Shown here: positions 1 through 7,926 of the stretch, in pieces
Position numbering within the stretch: the stretch's first letter is position 1
How the letters are laid out: the number at the start of each line of letters is the position of its first letter
Assembly: GCA_964435235.1 (NCBI GenBank)
Contig: CAYSXZ010000028.1
Location: 1 to 19,927, forward strand
Reading direction: 5' to 3'
Length of the DNA stretch: 19,927 nt
Source: JAVZJR01 sp964435235
GTDB taxonomy: Archaea; Micrarchaeota; Micrarchaeia; Anstonellales; Bilamarchaeaceae
Made by a program: the position numbers and the translations under genes
The notes under the pieces: generated by a model
What the model saw: only the letters and a program-made list of their open reading frames with translations
What the model was told of the DNA's origin: nothing
Database searches by the model: none

Positions 1-156
1 CTTATAGGGAAGGATCTGACTATTAAACAAATGGCGGATAAGATAACAACCGATTATAAGAAAGTAATAGATATGTTCTTATTCATACACGAAGTGCTTG
101 GTATAGAATTACCTATAGATAGAAACGTCTTAGCAAAGCAACTAGGAATAAGTTAG
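1..156 (+). CDS. C-terminal end of an unidentified protein (partial)
   Basis: An open frame enters from the left edge in frame 1 and ends at TAG 154-156, giving the last 51 residues of a protein whose start lies outside the window. The visible part is mostly charged and hydrophobic helix (LTIKQMADKI, then KKVIDMFLFIHEVLGIELP, ending in VLAKQLGIS). The spacing of hydrophobic residues could fit a small helix-turn-helix or another helical domain, but no family is recognised. It runs convergently into the cgi121 gene with a 16-base gap, which supports it being a real gene end. Function unknown. Confidence 0.55.
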   Translation, partial: LIGKDLTIKQMADKITTDYKKVIDMFLFIHEVLGIELPIDRNVLAKQLGIS

Positions 157-172
157 TAAACCAATCTTCTTT

Positions 173-583
173 TCAATTACTCCTTATCCTACTCAAAGAG
201 ATTCTTTCAAGATCTAATGGTTTAGCTCTTCTTTTCAGCTTTGACGGTTTTCTTATCGCATTTAGTTTTTTTAGAAGGTTTTTTTGAGCGATGATTTTTT
301 CTCCGGAATTCAATATTACAAGAAGCATCTCTCTGCTCTTTGGCAATAGAAACTCTAACGCACTTTTTATGTCGGTCTTACCAGCCAACCACAGCAGAAA
401 TTCATATCTAAATTTTTTTGCTATATTACGATGTCTTCCAAATGCGTCCTTTGCCAATATCTCCGCAAGCTCTAATTCTTCCATAGAACGCACTTTCTTA
501 GCATCAAGAATTACAGCGTCCTCTGGAAGAAGTTGGAGAAGCCTTTTAGGTTTAACATAAGAAAAAATTCGTATAACTTTCAC
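173..583 (-). CDS. cgi121: KEOPS complex subunit Cgi121-like protein
   Basis: A 136-residue protein resembling archaeal Cgi121, the small KEOPS subunit that binds the 3' end of substrate tRNA and stimulates threonylcarbamoyl transfer to A37 (t6A). The family-like core lies at about residues 35-80: acidic LELAEILAKDAF, then RNIAKKFRYEFLLWLAG, then the DIKSALEFL helix, followed by a hydrophobic strand (MLLVILNS) and a basic tail. Archaeal relatives are about 140-150 residues, so it is near full length. The start is GTG at 583; an in-frame TGA lies eight codons upstream, an ATG at 585 is out of frame, and a TATA-like box is centred about 28 bases upstream, so the mRNA is probably leaderless. It is divergent from rps8e. 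The assignment is from motif pattern, not alignment. Confidence 0.72.
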   Translation of the reverse strand: MKVIRIFSYVKPKRLLQLLPEDAVILDAKKVRSMEELELAEILAKDAFGRHRNIAKKFRYEFLLWLAGKTDIKSALEFLLPKSREMLLVILNSGEKIIAQKNLLKKLNAIRKPSKLKRRAKPLDLERISLSRIRSN

Positions 584-606
584 ATAGAAGATAGGGAGGG
601 GTAATC

Positions 607-616
607 ATTTAAAAAT
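607..616 (-). promoter_or_regulatory. TATA-like box for cgi121
   Basis: On the minus strand this reads ATTTTTAAAT, centred about 28 bases before the GTG start at 583. That is the spacing expected for an archaeal TATA box driving a leaderless transcript. No Shine-Dalgarno sequence is seen before the GTG. Confidence 0.5.
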
Positions 617-667
617 CCATCTCATTGAATTAATTTTAATCAAATATCTTCTTTGAGATGTGTAAAT

Positions 668-1051
668 ATGAAGCAGTATCATAAACCATACAACAAAAAA
701 GTAAGGAAAGGCACAGGTGGAAAAAGAGAGAAATTTCGAGACAAAAAACTAGCTCATATAGGAGGAGAGTTTAGCGCTACGAAGGTTTCTAGCAAGGATG
801 TTAGAACTAAAAGAAGGAAGCGTGGTGGAAGCTTTGGGCTCAAGCTTAAGAAAGCAGCAACTGCTAACGTGGTTACAAAAGAGGGAACAAAAAAAGTAAA
901 GATACTGCGCGTCCTTGAAAGCCACAACCCAGAATATGTACGTATGAACATAATAACAAAAGGTGCGGTTATAGAAACAGACATTGGAAAGGTTAGGGTA
1001 ACAAATCGTGTAGGACAGGACGGAATCGTGAATGGGGTTCTTATTTCCTGA
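668..1051 (+). CDS. rps8e: Ribosomal protein S8e
   Basis: A 127-residue, very basic protein of the archaeal/eukaryotic S8e family, part of the small ribosomal subunit. The N-terminus has the conserved TGGKREKFRDKK stretch (family TGGRLR-type motif). The C-terminal half carries the hallmark order KKVKILRVLESHNPEYVRMNIITKGAVIET, then GKVRVTNRVGQDGIVNGVLIS at the extreme C-terminus. Family length is about 125-130. I chose ATG 668 because a TTG at 653 would only add MRCVN, which lies outside the family pattern. The extreme N-terminus (MKQYHKPYNKK) differs from the common WQGRS-type opening, a modest divergence. The gene is divergent from cgi121, and a T-run follows the stop. Confidence 0.95.
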   Translation: MKQYHKPYNKKVRKGTGGKREKFRDKKLAHIGGEFSATKVSSKDVRTKRRKRGGSFGLKLKKAATANVVTKEGTKKVKILRVLESHNPEYVRMNIITKGAVIETDIGKVRVTNRVGQDGIVNGVLIS

Positions 1052-1068
1052 TCTTATTAACTAAAAAC

Positions 1069-1074
1069 TTTTTT
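1069..1074 (+). terminator. T-run downstream of rps8e
   Basis: Six consecutive T residues lie 18 bases after the rps8e stop, in the short gap before the convergent metG stop codon. Archaeal transcription often ends at such oligo-T tracts without a hairpin. The assignment rests on position only. Confidence 0.4.
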
Positions 1075-1075
1075 C

Positions 1076-3118
1076 TTAACAAACCCTACCTTCTTTTATT
1101 CTCTCTGTTCTTATCGGATTATTGCTAACTAATAGTAATTTTCCATCCGCAAAAACGCTGTAGTCTTTAATTTCAAATTTTATTTTTGTAAATTCATCGA
1201 ATGTTACACACTGTTTTGATTTTTGTTGCAGGTCTTTCGCATAAACCTTATCACCTATATTCCAGCTCGTGTCTGTAAGAATCTCTACGTTTCCCTGCTC
1301 GTCCTCTGCTACCAGTAGCATCCCTTTTGATTCTACTCCGCGAAGCTTTGCAGGCGCAAGGTTTTTCACGATAATTACTTTCTTTCCAAGAAGTTCGGCT
1401 TCGCTGAAGTGCTGCACGAGACCGGAAACGATCTGCCTTTCGCCATCAATCATCCTCACCCTCTCTATATACAATTTCTCTGCATTTGGATGTTTTTTTA
1501 CTTCTATGATTTCTCCTATTTCAAGGTCTAAATCAGCAAATTTTGTTTCCGGCTGCAGTTGGGCTGTAGTACCTCCTTCTTCTATCTTTTTGAATAATAT
1601 TTCTGGAGTACCAAGCCTATGCCCAGCTTTTACGGAAAGTTTACCAATATCACTCCATTTTTTTACTGTTAAGTTAAATTGTTTGAAGATTTTCTCACTT
1701 GCATTCGGCATAAACGGCCAGATCATTATGGCGATATCTTTTACTTGGTTTGTTAGTACGTAGAGCACTGTAGATGCGCGTTCGCGATCTTCTCTTATGG
1801 ATTTCCACGGTGCGTTATCTTGAAAGTATTTGTTTGCATTCCTTGAGAATTCCATTACAGCATCGAGCGATTCTTTAAGCCTATTCTCATTTAACAAGTC
1901 TGTTATTTTTTCACTCTGTCTTTTCTGTTCTTCAATAAATGCTTCATCAGCATCATTTAGTTTCCCTCCTGGAACTTCGGAATTGAAATTTTTCGTAATG
2001 AAGAGAATTGTGCGATTAACAAGGTTACCCACATTTGCAACGAGCTCACTGTTATTCTTCTCGATGAGTATCCTCTCAGAAAAATCTCCATCGTCAAATG
2101 TAGGTATTTCACTAAGAAGACAGTACCGCAAAGAATCGGCCCCGTATTTTTCGATGAGCACAAACGGGTCTACTATATTGCCAATAGATTTACTCATCTT
2201 ATGCCCTTCTACAGTTATATAACCATGGACAAAAATTGTTTTTGGCAGTTTCAGACCGGCTGAAATAAGGATTGCCGGCCAGTAGACTGCATGGAATCTC
2301 AAGATGCCCTTCCCTATTACGTGAATATCTGCGGGCCAGTATTTTTGGAACTGCTTCTCATCAATCCCATATCCAATACCTGTAATGTATGTCCCTAATG
2401 CATCAAACCATACATACATCATTTGCTCCGGATCGTTTGGGATAGGAACTCCCCATCCCTTTGCGCGCTTAACGGATCTTGAGATGCTAAAATCTTGAAG
2501 ACCGCTCCTTATAAAACTGAGAACCTCATTCTTTCTAGTCTCTGGTAATATCTTCAACTCATCGCTTTCTATCAACGCTTCAAGTTTGTCTTGATATTTC
2601 GACAATCTGAAAAAATAATTTTCCTCTTCAACAATTTCCGGTTTGGTCTTATGTTCTGGGCATACGCCATCTGGCAATTCGCTTTCTTCATAAAATGATT
2701 CGCAACCAACGCAATACAATCCACGATATTTCTTTTTGTAAATGTCTCCTACTTTGTTGCATAGAGTCCATAGCGTCTGAACCCCGGGCCAGTGTCTTTC
2801 CTTATCAGATGTTCGCTGAAAATTAGTGAAGGAAAGACCAATTTCCAAGGCCATTTTTTTAAAGACCTCCGCGTTTCTAGTGCAGAGTTGTATTGGCGCT
2901 ATTCCTTCCTTCTCAGCCGCATGGACGTTTTTAAGACTATTCTCGTCGGATCCTGTCACAAGTGCTACATCCTTTCCAAGCAACTTTTGATAACGTGCAA
3001 TTGCGTCAGTCTGCACAAATTCAAGCGCATGACCGAGATGCGGAGCTGCGTTAACATATGGAATTGCTGTTGTAAGATAAAATTTTTTTGATTTTGATTT
3101 GGTAGTTATTCTGATCAC
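1076..3118 (-). CDS. metG: Methionyl-tRNA synthetase, bacterial type, with C-terminal tRNA-binding domain
   Basis: A 680-residue class I enzyme charging tRNA-Met with methionine. The HIGH motif is HLGH at 27-30 and the KMSKS loop is KMSKS at 307-311. The connective insert has one zinc knuckle, CxxC at 136-139 with CPEH at 153-156, as in one-knuckle bacterial MetRS. FIRSGLQDFSISR and the MMYVWFDALGTYITG stretch also look bacterial; most archaeal enzymes carry the two-knuckle form. Residues about 526-624 form an EMAP/Trbp111-like tRNA-binding domain (VKNLAPAKLRGVESKGM), followed by a 55-residue tail (FDEFTKIKFEIKDYSVFADGKLL) that I do not recognise. The start is GTG at 3118; a TATA-like box lies about 21 bases upstream, so the mRNA is probably leaderless. 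Transfer from bacteria is inferred from motif type only. Confidence 0.95.
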   Translation of the reverse strand: MIRITTKSKSKKFYLTTAIPYVNAAPHLGHALEFVQTDAIARYQKLLGKDVALVTGSDENSLKNVHAAEKEGIAPIQLCTRNAEVFKKMALEIGLSFTNFQRTSDKERHWPGVQTLWTLCNKVGDIYKKKYRGLYCVGCESFYEESELPDGVCPEHKTKPEIVEEENYFFRLSKYQDKLEALIESDELKILPETRKNEVLSFIRSGLQDFSISRSVKRAKGWGVPIPNDPEQMMYVWFDALGTYITGIGYGIDEKQFQKYWPADIHVIGKGILRFHAVYWPAILISAGLKLPKTIFVHGYITVEGHKMSKSIGNIVDPFVLIEKYGADSLRYCLLSEIPTFDDGDFSERILIEKNNSELVANVGNLVNRTILFITKNFNSEVPGGKLNDADEAFIEEQKRQSEKITDLLNENRLKESLDAVMEFSRNANKYFQDNAPWKSIREDRERASTVLYVLTNQVKDIAIMIWPFMPNASEKIFKQFNLTVKKWSDIGKLSVKAGHRLGTPEILFKKIEEGGTTAQLQPETKFADLDLEIGEIIEVKKHPNAEKLYIERVRMIDGERQIVSGLVQHFSEAELLGKKVIIVKNLAPAKLRGVESKGMLLVAEDEQGNVEILTDTSWNIGDKVYAKDLQQKSKQCVTFDEFTKIKFEIKDYSVFADGKLLLVSNNPIRTERIKEGRVC

Positions 3119-3134
3119 CCATAATAAAAGTTTG

Positions 3135-3143
3135 TTTTATATT
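3135..3143 (-). promoter_or_regulatory. TATA-like box for metG
   Basis: On the minus strand this reads AATATAAAA, centred about 21 bases before the GTG start of metG. It sits in the 99-bp divergent spacer shared with the nucleoside phosphorylase gene. The spacing is slightly short of the usual 25-27 bases to the transcription start, so the message would have little or no leader. Confidence 0.45.
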
Positions 3144-3217
3144 AGCAGATATTAACTTGTCTTAAGTCTTAATTCTTCTTTTAAACATTTCGCTTTAGTT
3201 ATATGTAAGGTGTTTTT

Positions 3218-4276
3218 ATGTCAGGTGAGAGGATAACGAACAGAGAGAAGCTTAAGCCGCTTGGAACGCACACCGCGATTGGGTGTCTTAACGAACTAAA
3301 AAAATGGAAGGACATCCCATATCTTAGGGAGAACAAAGGAATGCTTCCTCCATTTATAATAGCAGTTGGAAGTAGAGTCCGGGTGAAAAAGGCTCCTGAC
3401 GTGTTGGGTATGAAGGATCCAGTTTTTATAGACGAAGAAGCGTTTAATAAATTTGGATTGAACGCGTACGGAAGAGTTTCCATGCTCATAGGTACGATCG
3501 AGCATGATCAGTTATCCGTACCGATTGCAGTGGTTGAAACACAAATGGGTTGCCCCGCAACCCAAATAAATTTGAAGGAGATGCTTTATTTTGCTAGAGA
3601 CGATGGCTATAAGAACCAAAATGGCGCGGAGATTAAGAGCGACGGGATATATGTTGTGCGCGCAGGAACGTGCGCAGGCGTAAATAGCTTCTCTCCATCA
3701 GAAGTAAAAATCTCCATAGGAGACTTAGTGATAACAAATGAAAATTACGGTTCGATAGGAGCGATCATACAATCTACCGTCTCAGCATTGGATTTTGTTG
3801 GAATAAAAATATCAGAAAAGGTAGATGCGCTAAGAAAGATACTAGGCAAACATCGTACCATCTTCATAAGTCATGACGAACAGAATCTGAGAACAGTTTG
3901 CTCAGTAAGGCTTCTTCTCCATCTTCAGAGAGCTGCAGATACATTAGGGTTGAAAAATATAGTCGGACCAAATTTTACAAAAGACTCCCTTTATGCCGAG
4001 ATAGGAGAAGAAGGCTTTGCCGAGCTGAGGAATAATTACGGTATAATAAGCACTGAAATGGAGGAGGCAGTAATAGATGTTCTTGCATCAGAGTTTAGAA
4101 GGGAAGGGGTTGAAGTTCATAGTGGCCTCATTTCAGCGGTAATAGGCGCTATACCTGGGAAATCATTTCCTGAAACTGAAGAAGAAAAAAGATTAGCGCA
4201 CGAAGCTGAGAATAACACTTTAAGGGTTGCAGCAATGGCGTTTGGTGAGATAGCAAAATCCCTTAACAATGCTTAG
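3218..4276 (+). CDS. Nucleoside phosphorylase, PNP/UDP (uridine phosphorylase-like) family
   Basis: A 352-residue member of the PNP_UDP_1 fold, which splits nucleosides with phosphate into base plus ribose 1-phosphate. Supporting motifs are GSRVRV near 51-56, VVETQMGCPATQINLKEM (105-122), VVRAGTCAGV at 146-155 (the RxGTxGG-type phosphate loop) and STEMEEAVIDVLA at 278-290, where the Met-Glu pair normally holds the ribose. It is longer than typical bacterial uridine phosphorylase (about 250), mainly from an N-terminal extension of about 45 residues and an insert near 200-265. Base preference cannot be read. Its last 4 bases overlap the tail of the convergent phosphoribosyltransferase gene, suggesting a nucleoside salvage pair. 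Confidence 0.82.
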   Translation: MSGERITNREKLKPLGTHTAIGCLNELKKWKDIPYLRENKGMLPPFIIAVGSRVRVKKAPDVLGMKDPVFIDEEAFNKFGLNAYGRVSMLIGTIEHDQLSVPIAVVETQMGCPATQINLKEMLYFARDDGYKNQNGAEIKSDGIYVVRAGTCAGVNSFSPSEVKISIGDLVITNENYGSIGAIIQSTVSALDFVGIKISEKVDALRKILGKHRTIFISHDEQNLRTVCSVRLLLHLQRAADTLGLKNIVGPNFTKDSLYAEIGEEGFAELRNNYGIISTEMEEAVIDVLASEFRREGVEVHSGLISAVIGAIPGKSFPETEEEKRLAHEAENNTLRVAAMAFGEIAKSLNNA

Positions 4277-5202
4277 AAGGTTTTTCTAAATATCTTCATC
4301 TCCTCCTTTATCTCAGAAATCATTCTTTTGATTTCTTCCTTTGCCTTTTCATCAGCAGCAGGATTTTTCATAATCCCATCTGCAAATTCCAAGAATTCTG
4401 TATAGTGCTTTTTTGGGTTTTTGCATCTTGTTCCCCAATCGAATACAGCGCATTTCATTTCCCTACCGAGAAATTCCCCATATCTTTCAAGAGTAAATAC
4501 TCTCGTTTCATCAGGCATCAAGCTATCTTCCCTAAGGAATCGCAGGTCTGTCCCATCTGGCATGAGATGGAAGAATTGTTCTGCAACGATCAGAAAAAGT
4601 TCAAAATCCTTGTTTGTTTCTTTTATTCGATCTTCTAATTTTCTTACTCTTCTTGCCCCTTCTGTTGAACATGCGAGAGAGCATATTATTAGTTTGTTTA
4701 ATCCTCCTTCCTTTTCTTCTATGGCTCTCTCGAGATCTCCAACCGCGCGGATTATAGTAGCCCCTGTTGCAATAGTGTCACCGATTATGACAGTTGCATT
4801 TTTTGGAAGTGATTCAAAATTTTCATATGTCGAAACAGCTCGAAACTGGCCCTCACTTCCTTCTACTCTCTGGCGTTTTATCCCTAAGAAACATTGCGGC
4901 GGTGCGTAATCGTGTACCTTTCTAAATCCATCTGCTATGTTGTAGTATAGTCCTCCAGCAAGGAGAACAAATTCTACGACATCTTCGAAAGGCGTTCCTT
5001 TAAGCGCCTTTTCTGTTGCTATCTTCACAAAAATAGGACTTAATCTTTCCATTCTCTCCTGTAGAGTTTTTCCAGTAATATGTGGATTGTAAAGAATTGC
5101 TCGTGAAAGGTCAGAGCATAGGATATACGAATTATCCGGCAGTTCTGGACTTTTTACTCTATAAAGTCTATAGTTCGTCTTCACATCTTCAAGAACAATC
5201 AT
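4273..5202 (-). CDS. Phosphoribosyltransferase-domain protein (type I PRTase fold)
   Basis: A 309-residue protein with a clear PRPP-binding loop, VIIGDTIATGAT at residues 138-149 (hydrophobic strand, acidic residue, then T-G-x-T). Upstream, DVVEFVLLAGGLYYNIADGF and CFLGIKRQRV match the order seen around the flexible loop of uracil-type PRTases. These enzymes join a base to PRPP to make a nucleotide. The final 60 residues are charged helix (EKAKEEIKRMISEIKEEMK) without an obvious domain. The base is not determinable; uracil or another base is possible. The gene is convergent with the nucleoside phosphorylase, and a TATA box (ATATATAAAG) lies about 39 bases upstream, implying a short leader. 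Confidence 0.75.
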   Translation of the reverse strand: MIVLEDVKTNYRLYRVKSPELPDNSYILCSDLSRAILYNPHITGKTLQERMERLSPIFVKIATEKALKGTPFEDVVEFVLLAGGLYYNIADGFRKVHDYAPPQCFLGIKRQRVEGSEGQFRAVSTYENFESLPKNATVIIGDTIATGATIIRAVGDLERAIEEKEGGLNKLIICSLACSTEGARRVRKLEDRIKETNKDFELFLIVAEQFFHLMPDGTDLRFLREDSLMPDETRVFTLERYGEFLGREMKCAVFDWGTRCKNPKKHYTEFLEFADGIMKNPAADEKAKEEIKRMISEIKEEMKIFRKTF

Positions 5203-5236
5203 CCGTATCTACCGAAAAGGTGAAGACGCGCAAACC

Positions 5237-5246
5237 TTTATATATG
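5237..5246 (-). promoter_or_regulatory. TATA box for the phosphoribosyltransferase gene
   Basis: The minus strand reads ATATATAAAG here, one of the best TATA matches in the window. It is centred about 39 bases before ATG 5202, which predicts a leader of roughly 10-14 bases. It lies in the 87-bp gap after the IPK gene, so the two minus-strand genes are probably transcribed separately. Confidence 0.6.
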
Positions 5247-5289
5247 TTTTCTGTTAGCAAGTCTACGACAAATGATCGCTGAATGAAAA

Positions 5290-6045
5290 TTATAGTATAA
5301 TCTCAGTGCATATTGTTCTTTTTCCTTTTAGTAACGCCTTAAGTCTTTCCGGATATCTCCCATTTACTATGTATGCTCTTTTTCCTGCAGAGATGATCTC
5401 ATGCAATTTACCGCGCATCCCGCCAGTAACGTCTGTTGCACTCGACGCTCCAACGTGCTTCAAAACGTCATCTAAATTATCCTTTGTTATTTTATTAACC
5501 AATTTTTTTGCGACTAATATTCCATCTACATCTGTTGCATAGATAATCTCATCAGCATATTTTGATAGGTAGGATACTATTTGGTCCCCTGAACACACCG
5601 AGCCACCCAACCTTTCGTCAAGTAGCATATCTCCATACAACACTGGAAGAAATTCGCTTTTTATAAGACATAAAATAATATCAGAATTAAACGAAAGCAA
5701 TTTTTTATCCCTTTGGAACCCTAGTGAAATAGGAGGAATTGATATGGCTGGAACATTTTTTTCTATAAGTGCGTCTACAAAAATTTGCGAGAGTTGTGAG
5801 CACATCATATGTGTTATTGCGAAGGCTCTTTTTTCCTCGGGTGTTTTTATACCGTTATTTATTTTGAAATTTGCAACCATAGGATGGCCAAATGATCCAG
5901 CACCGTGAACAACGATAAGTTCGTGTATTCCTTCTTTCCACACATCGGCAATTACATTAGATATGCTCAGAATCGTTTCTCTGTCTGCTTCAGCAAAACC
6001 TGATTTTTTGGTGATTAGGCTGCCGCCTATTTTTATAATTTTCAT
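5290..6045 (-). CDS. ipk: Isopentenyl phosphate kinase
   Basis: A 251-residue amino-acid-kinase-fold enzyme that phosphorylates isopentenyl phosphate to IPP, the last step of the archaeal mevalonate route. The start MKIIKIGGSLITKK holds the nucleotide-binding Lys and Gly loop. VVHGAGSFGHP at 45-55 is the family signature; its second His (H54) corresponds to the substrate-phosphate His of characterised IPKs. LPVLYGDMLLD, GSVCSGDQIVSYLSK, ATDVDGILV and DVTGGMRGKL complete the pattern, and the length matches the family (about 250). I start at ATG 6045, which opens exactly at the conserved first strand; a longer frame to 6156 would add 37 unrelated residues running into the ABCE1 gene. A TATA-like box 27 bases upstream fits a leaderless mRNA. 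Confidence 0.93.
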   Translation of the reverse strand: MKIIKIGGSLITKKSGFAEADRETILSISNVIADVWKEGIHELIVVHGAGSFGHPMVANFKINNGIKTPEEKRAFAITHMMCSQLSQIFVDALIEKNVPAISIPPISLGFQRDKKLLSFNSDIILCLIKSEFLPVLYGDMLLDERLGGSVCSGDQIVSYLSKYADEIIYATDVDGILVAKKLVNKITKDNLDDVLKHVGASSATDVTGGMRGKLHEIISAGKRAYIVNGRYPERLKALLKGKRTICTEIIL

Positions 6046-6067
6046 ATATGCGTTTGTAAGAAGTAGG

Positions 6068-6076
6068 TTTTTTAAG
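6068..6076 (-). promoter_or_regulatory. TATA-like box for IPK
   Basis: The minus strand reads CTTAAAAAA, centred 27 bases before ATG 6045. It supports that ATG over the longer upstream frame and a leaderless transcript. The divergent ABCE1 gene has its own A-rich box (CTAAAAAAAG, 6083-6092) about 22 bases before ATG 6109. Confidence 0.5.
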
Positions 6077-6108
6077 TGAATCCTAAAAAAAGTGTAACAG
6101 GTTGAAAA

Positions 6109-7863
6109 ATGCCAACGCGAATAGCAGTTATAGATAGAAATCTTTGCACAAACCAAGAGTGCGGTTATCTATGCATAAAGGTATGCCCAGTGAACAGAAT
6201 GGGTCAAGAATGTATAGTGAAGGAAAAGAAAACAGAAGCACCAATCTTCCCGGTTATATCGGAAGAATTGTGCATAGGTTGCGGTATTTGTGTTAAAAAG
6301 TGTCCAGTATCCGCTATTTCCGTAATAAATCTAGCAAAGGAACTAGAACGGCCAATTTATCAATATGGAGTTAACATGTTCAGGCTTTACGGCCTGCCGC
6401 TTCCTAGAGAGGGCGCTATTTCGCTTATAGGAAAAAATGGAATAGGAAAAACGACTGCTATAAACTTACTCGGAAGGCAGATAAAACCAAATTTTGGAGA
6501 CGTCAACAAAGAATTTAGCGATAAAGAAATATTGGAACAGTTATCTATAGAACAACGAAGATATTTCGAGCAGGTCGGAAAAGAGATTAGGGTCGGTATA
6601 AAACCCCAGTATGTAAATAGAATACAAGAGGTATTTGATGGGACTGTCAAGGATCTTTTGGCACAGACTGTGGAAAAAGAAAAACTAAATACTATTGCAG
6701 AAAAATTCGGAATTGTCGAAATATTAAGCAGAAAAGTGAAGCATCTTAGCGGTGGTGAGTTACAGAAAGTTGCGATCGCTGCCGTATATGGTAAGGATGC
6801 TGACATCTATTATTTCGATGAAGTTACGAATTATCTTGATATAGAAGAACGCTTAAAAATCGGGGTTTTACTTAGAGGGCTTGCAGAAGTAAAAAGAATT
6901 CTTATGGCAGAGCACGATCTTACGATTCTAGATTATATCAGTAGTTACGTCTATATTTTGTACGGCACGGAGAATGTCTATGGGGTTGTTTCTGGAATAA
7001 AAAATGTACGGGCCGGCGTAAATGAATACCTGAAGGGATTTTTAAAGGACGAGAACGTAAGATTTAGAGATTACGAAATAGGATTTTTTACACATAGCGA
7101 GAGAGAGACTAAAGCCCAGATAAAAATAGAATACAAAAAATTCAGCAAAAGATATGATGGGTTTAGATTTTCGAGCGAAGGAGGGGAGATAATGAAGGGT
7201 GAGATTATTGGGTTGGTTGGAAAAAATGCATTAGGCAAATCCCTTTTCGTAAAAATGCTGGCCGGTGTTGAAAAACCGGATGAGGGCGAGACCCTTAATT
7301 TGAAAGTTTCGTATAAGCCGCAATACATAACGCCAGAGGAAGTAGCTGTTAACAAGATTTTTGAGGGGAAAGAAATCAATAGCATAATTTTTGAAGAATG
7401 TAAAAGAAAACTTAATTTGATACCACTAATGGACAAAAATCTTACCGAACTCTCTGGAGGAGAGTTGCAAAGAGTGGCATTGACGCTTGCGTTAAGTAGA
7501 GAAGCAGACATTTACCTTTTTGACGAACCAACTGCCTTTCTTGATATCGAACAGAGATTTGAGTTTGCATCTCTTTTGAGAAGGGTAATAAGCGAGAGTG
7601 AAAAGAGTGCGTTCGTTGTTGACCATGATATCGTTTTTATAGACGCAGTTGCAAATAGATTGATTGTATTTGATGGTAAATGCTCACTGGTTGGTCATGC
7701 GTCCAAGCCACAGAGCAAGCGCGATGGGATGAATGCATTTCTGAAGATGGCTGGTATAACAATGAGAAGAGATAAAGATACAAAAAGGCCAAGAATAAAC
7801 AAGCCCGGCAGTGCACTGGACAGAGAACAGAAAGAAAAAAACGAATATTACTATACAGACTAG
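6109..7863 (+). CDS. abce1: ABCE1 / Rli1 ribosome recycling ATPase
   Basis: A 584-residue soluble twin-ATPase that splits ribosomes after termination in archaea and eukaryotes. Two [4Fe-4S] sites open the protein: C13, C18, C22, C26 plus C35, and the ferredoxin-like C55-C58-C61-C65. NBD1 has Walker A GKNGIGKTT (108-116), signature LSGGELQ (213-219), Walker B YYFDE ending at E238 and H269. NBD2 has Walker A GKNALGKSL (371-379), LSGGELQ (448-454), LFDEPTAFLD with E473, and H506. The length matches the family (about 590-600). Oddities are DEVTNYLD in NBD1, where the usual residue after the catalytic Glu is Pro, and a GKSL instead of GKTT loop in NBD2. It is divergent from IPK and followed 63 bases later by the RelA/SpoT homologue, which has its own TATA box. 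Confidence 0.96.
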   Translation: MPTRIAVIDRNLCTNQECGYLCIKVCPVNRMGQECIVKEKKTEAPIFPVISEELCIGCGICVKKCPVSAISVINLAKELERPIYQYGVNMFRLYGLPLPREGAISLIGKNGIGKTTAINLLGRQIKPNFGDVNKEFSDKEILEQLSIEQRRYFEQVGKEIRVGIKPQYVNRIQEVFDGTVKDLLAQTVEKEKLNTIAEKFGIVEILSRKVKHLSGGELQKVAIAAVYGKDADIYYFDEVTNYLDIEERLKIGVLLRGLAEVKRILMAEHDLTILDYISSYVYILYGTENVYGVVSGIKNVRAGVNEYLKGFLKDENVRFRDYEIGFFTHSERETKAQIKIEYKKFSKRYDGFRFSSEGGEIMKGEIIGLVGKNALGKSLFVKMLAGVEKPDEGETLNLKVSYKPQYITPEEVAVNKIFEGKEINSIIFEECKRKLNLIPLMDKNLTELSGGELQRVALTLALSREADIYLFDEPTAFLDIEQRFEFASLLRRVISESEKSAFVVDHDIVFIDAVANRLIVFDGKCSLVGHASKPQSKRDGMNAFLKMAGITMRRDKDTKRPRINKPGSALDREQKEKNEYYYTD

Positions 7864-7895
7864 TTAGCGACCAGAGGAAGGTTGATTTCCGATAG

Positions 7896-7905
7896 CTTTA
7901 AATAA
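7896..7905 (+). promoter_or_regulatory. TATA box for the RelA/SpoT homologue
   Basis: CTTTAAATAA is centred 27 bases before ATG 7927, the classic distance for a leaderless archaeal transcript. No Shine-Dalgarno sequence precedes the ATG. The gene is therefore probably transcribed independently of ABCE1. Confidence 0.6.
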
Positions 7906-7926
7906 TGTTTTAATTGGTATATTATC

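Noticed and set aside
653..667. Five extra residues on S8e from a TTG start
   Set aside because: S8e proteins do not have this extension, and ATG 668 begins right at the basic N-terminus.
4405..4909. Plus-strand frames opposite the phosphoribosyltransferase gene
   Set aside because: They lie wholly inside the gene with a clear PRPP motif and show no family signature of their own.
5262..5285. A C/D-box small RNA (AATGATC and CTGA near each other)
   Set aside because: The boxes are not canonical, the spacing is too short for a guide, and no terminal stem is visible.
6046..6156. N-terminal extension of the IPK frame (37 residues, Cys/Tyr-rich)
   Set aside because: It runs antisense into the ABCE1 start, crosses the TATA-like box and adds sequence outside the family. 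ATG 6045 opens at the conserved first strand.
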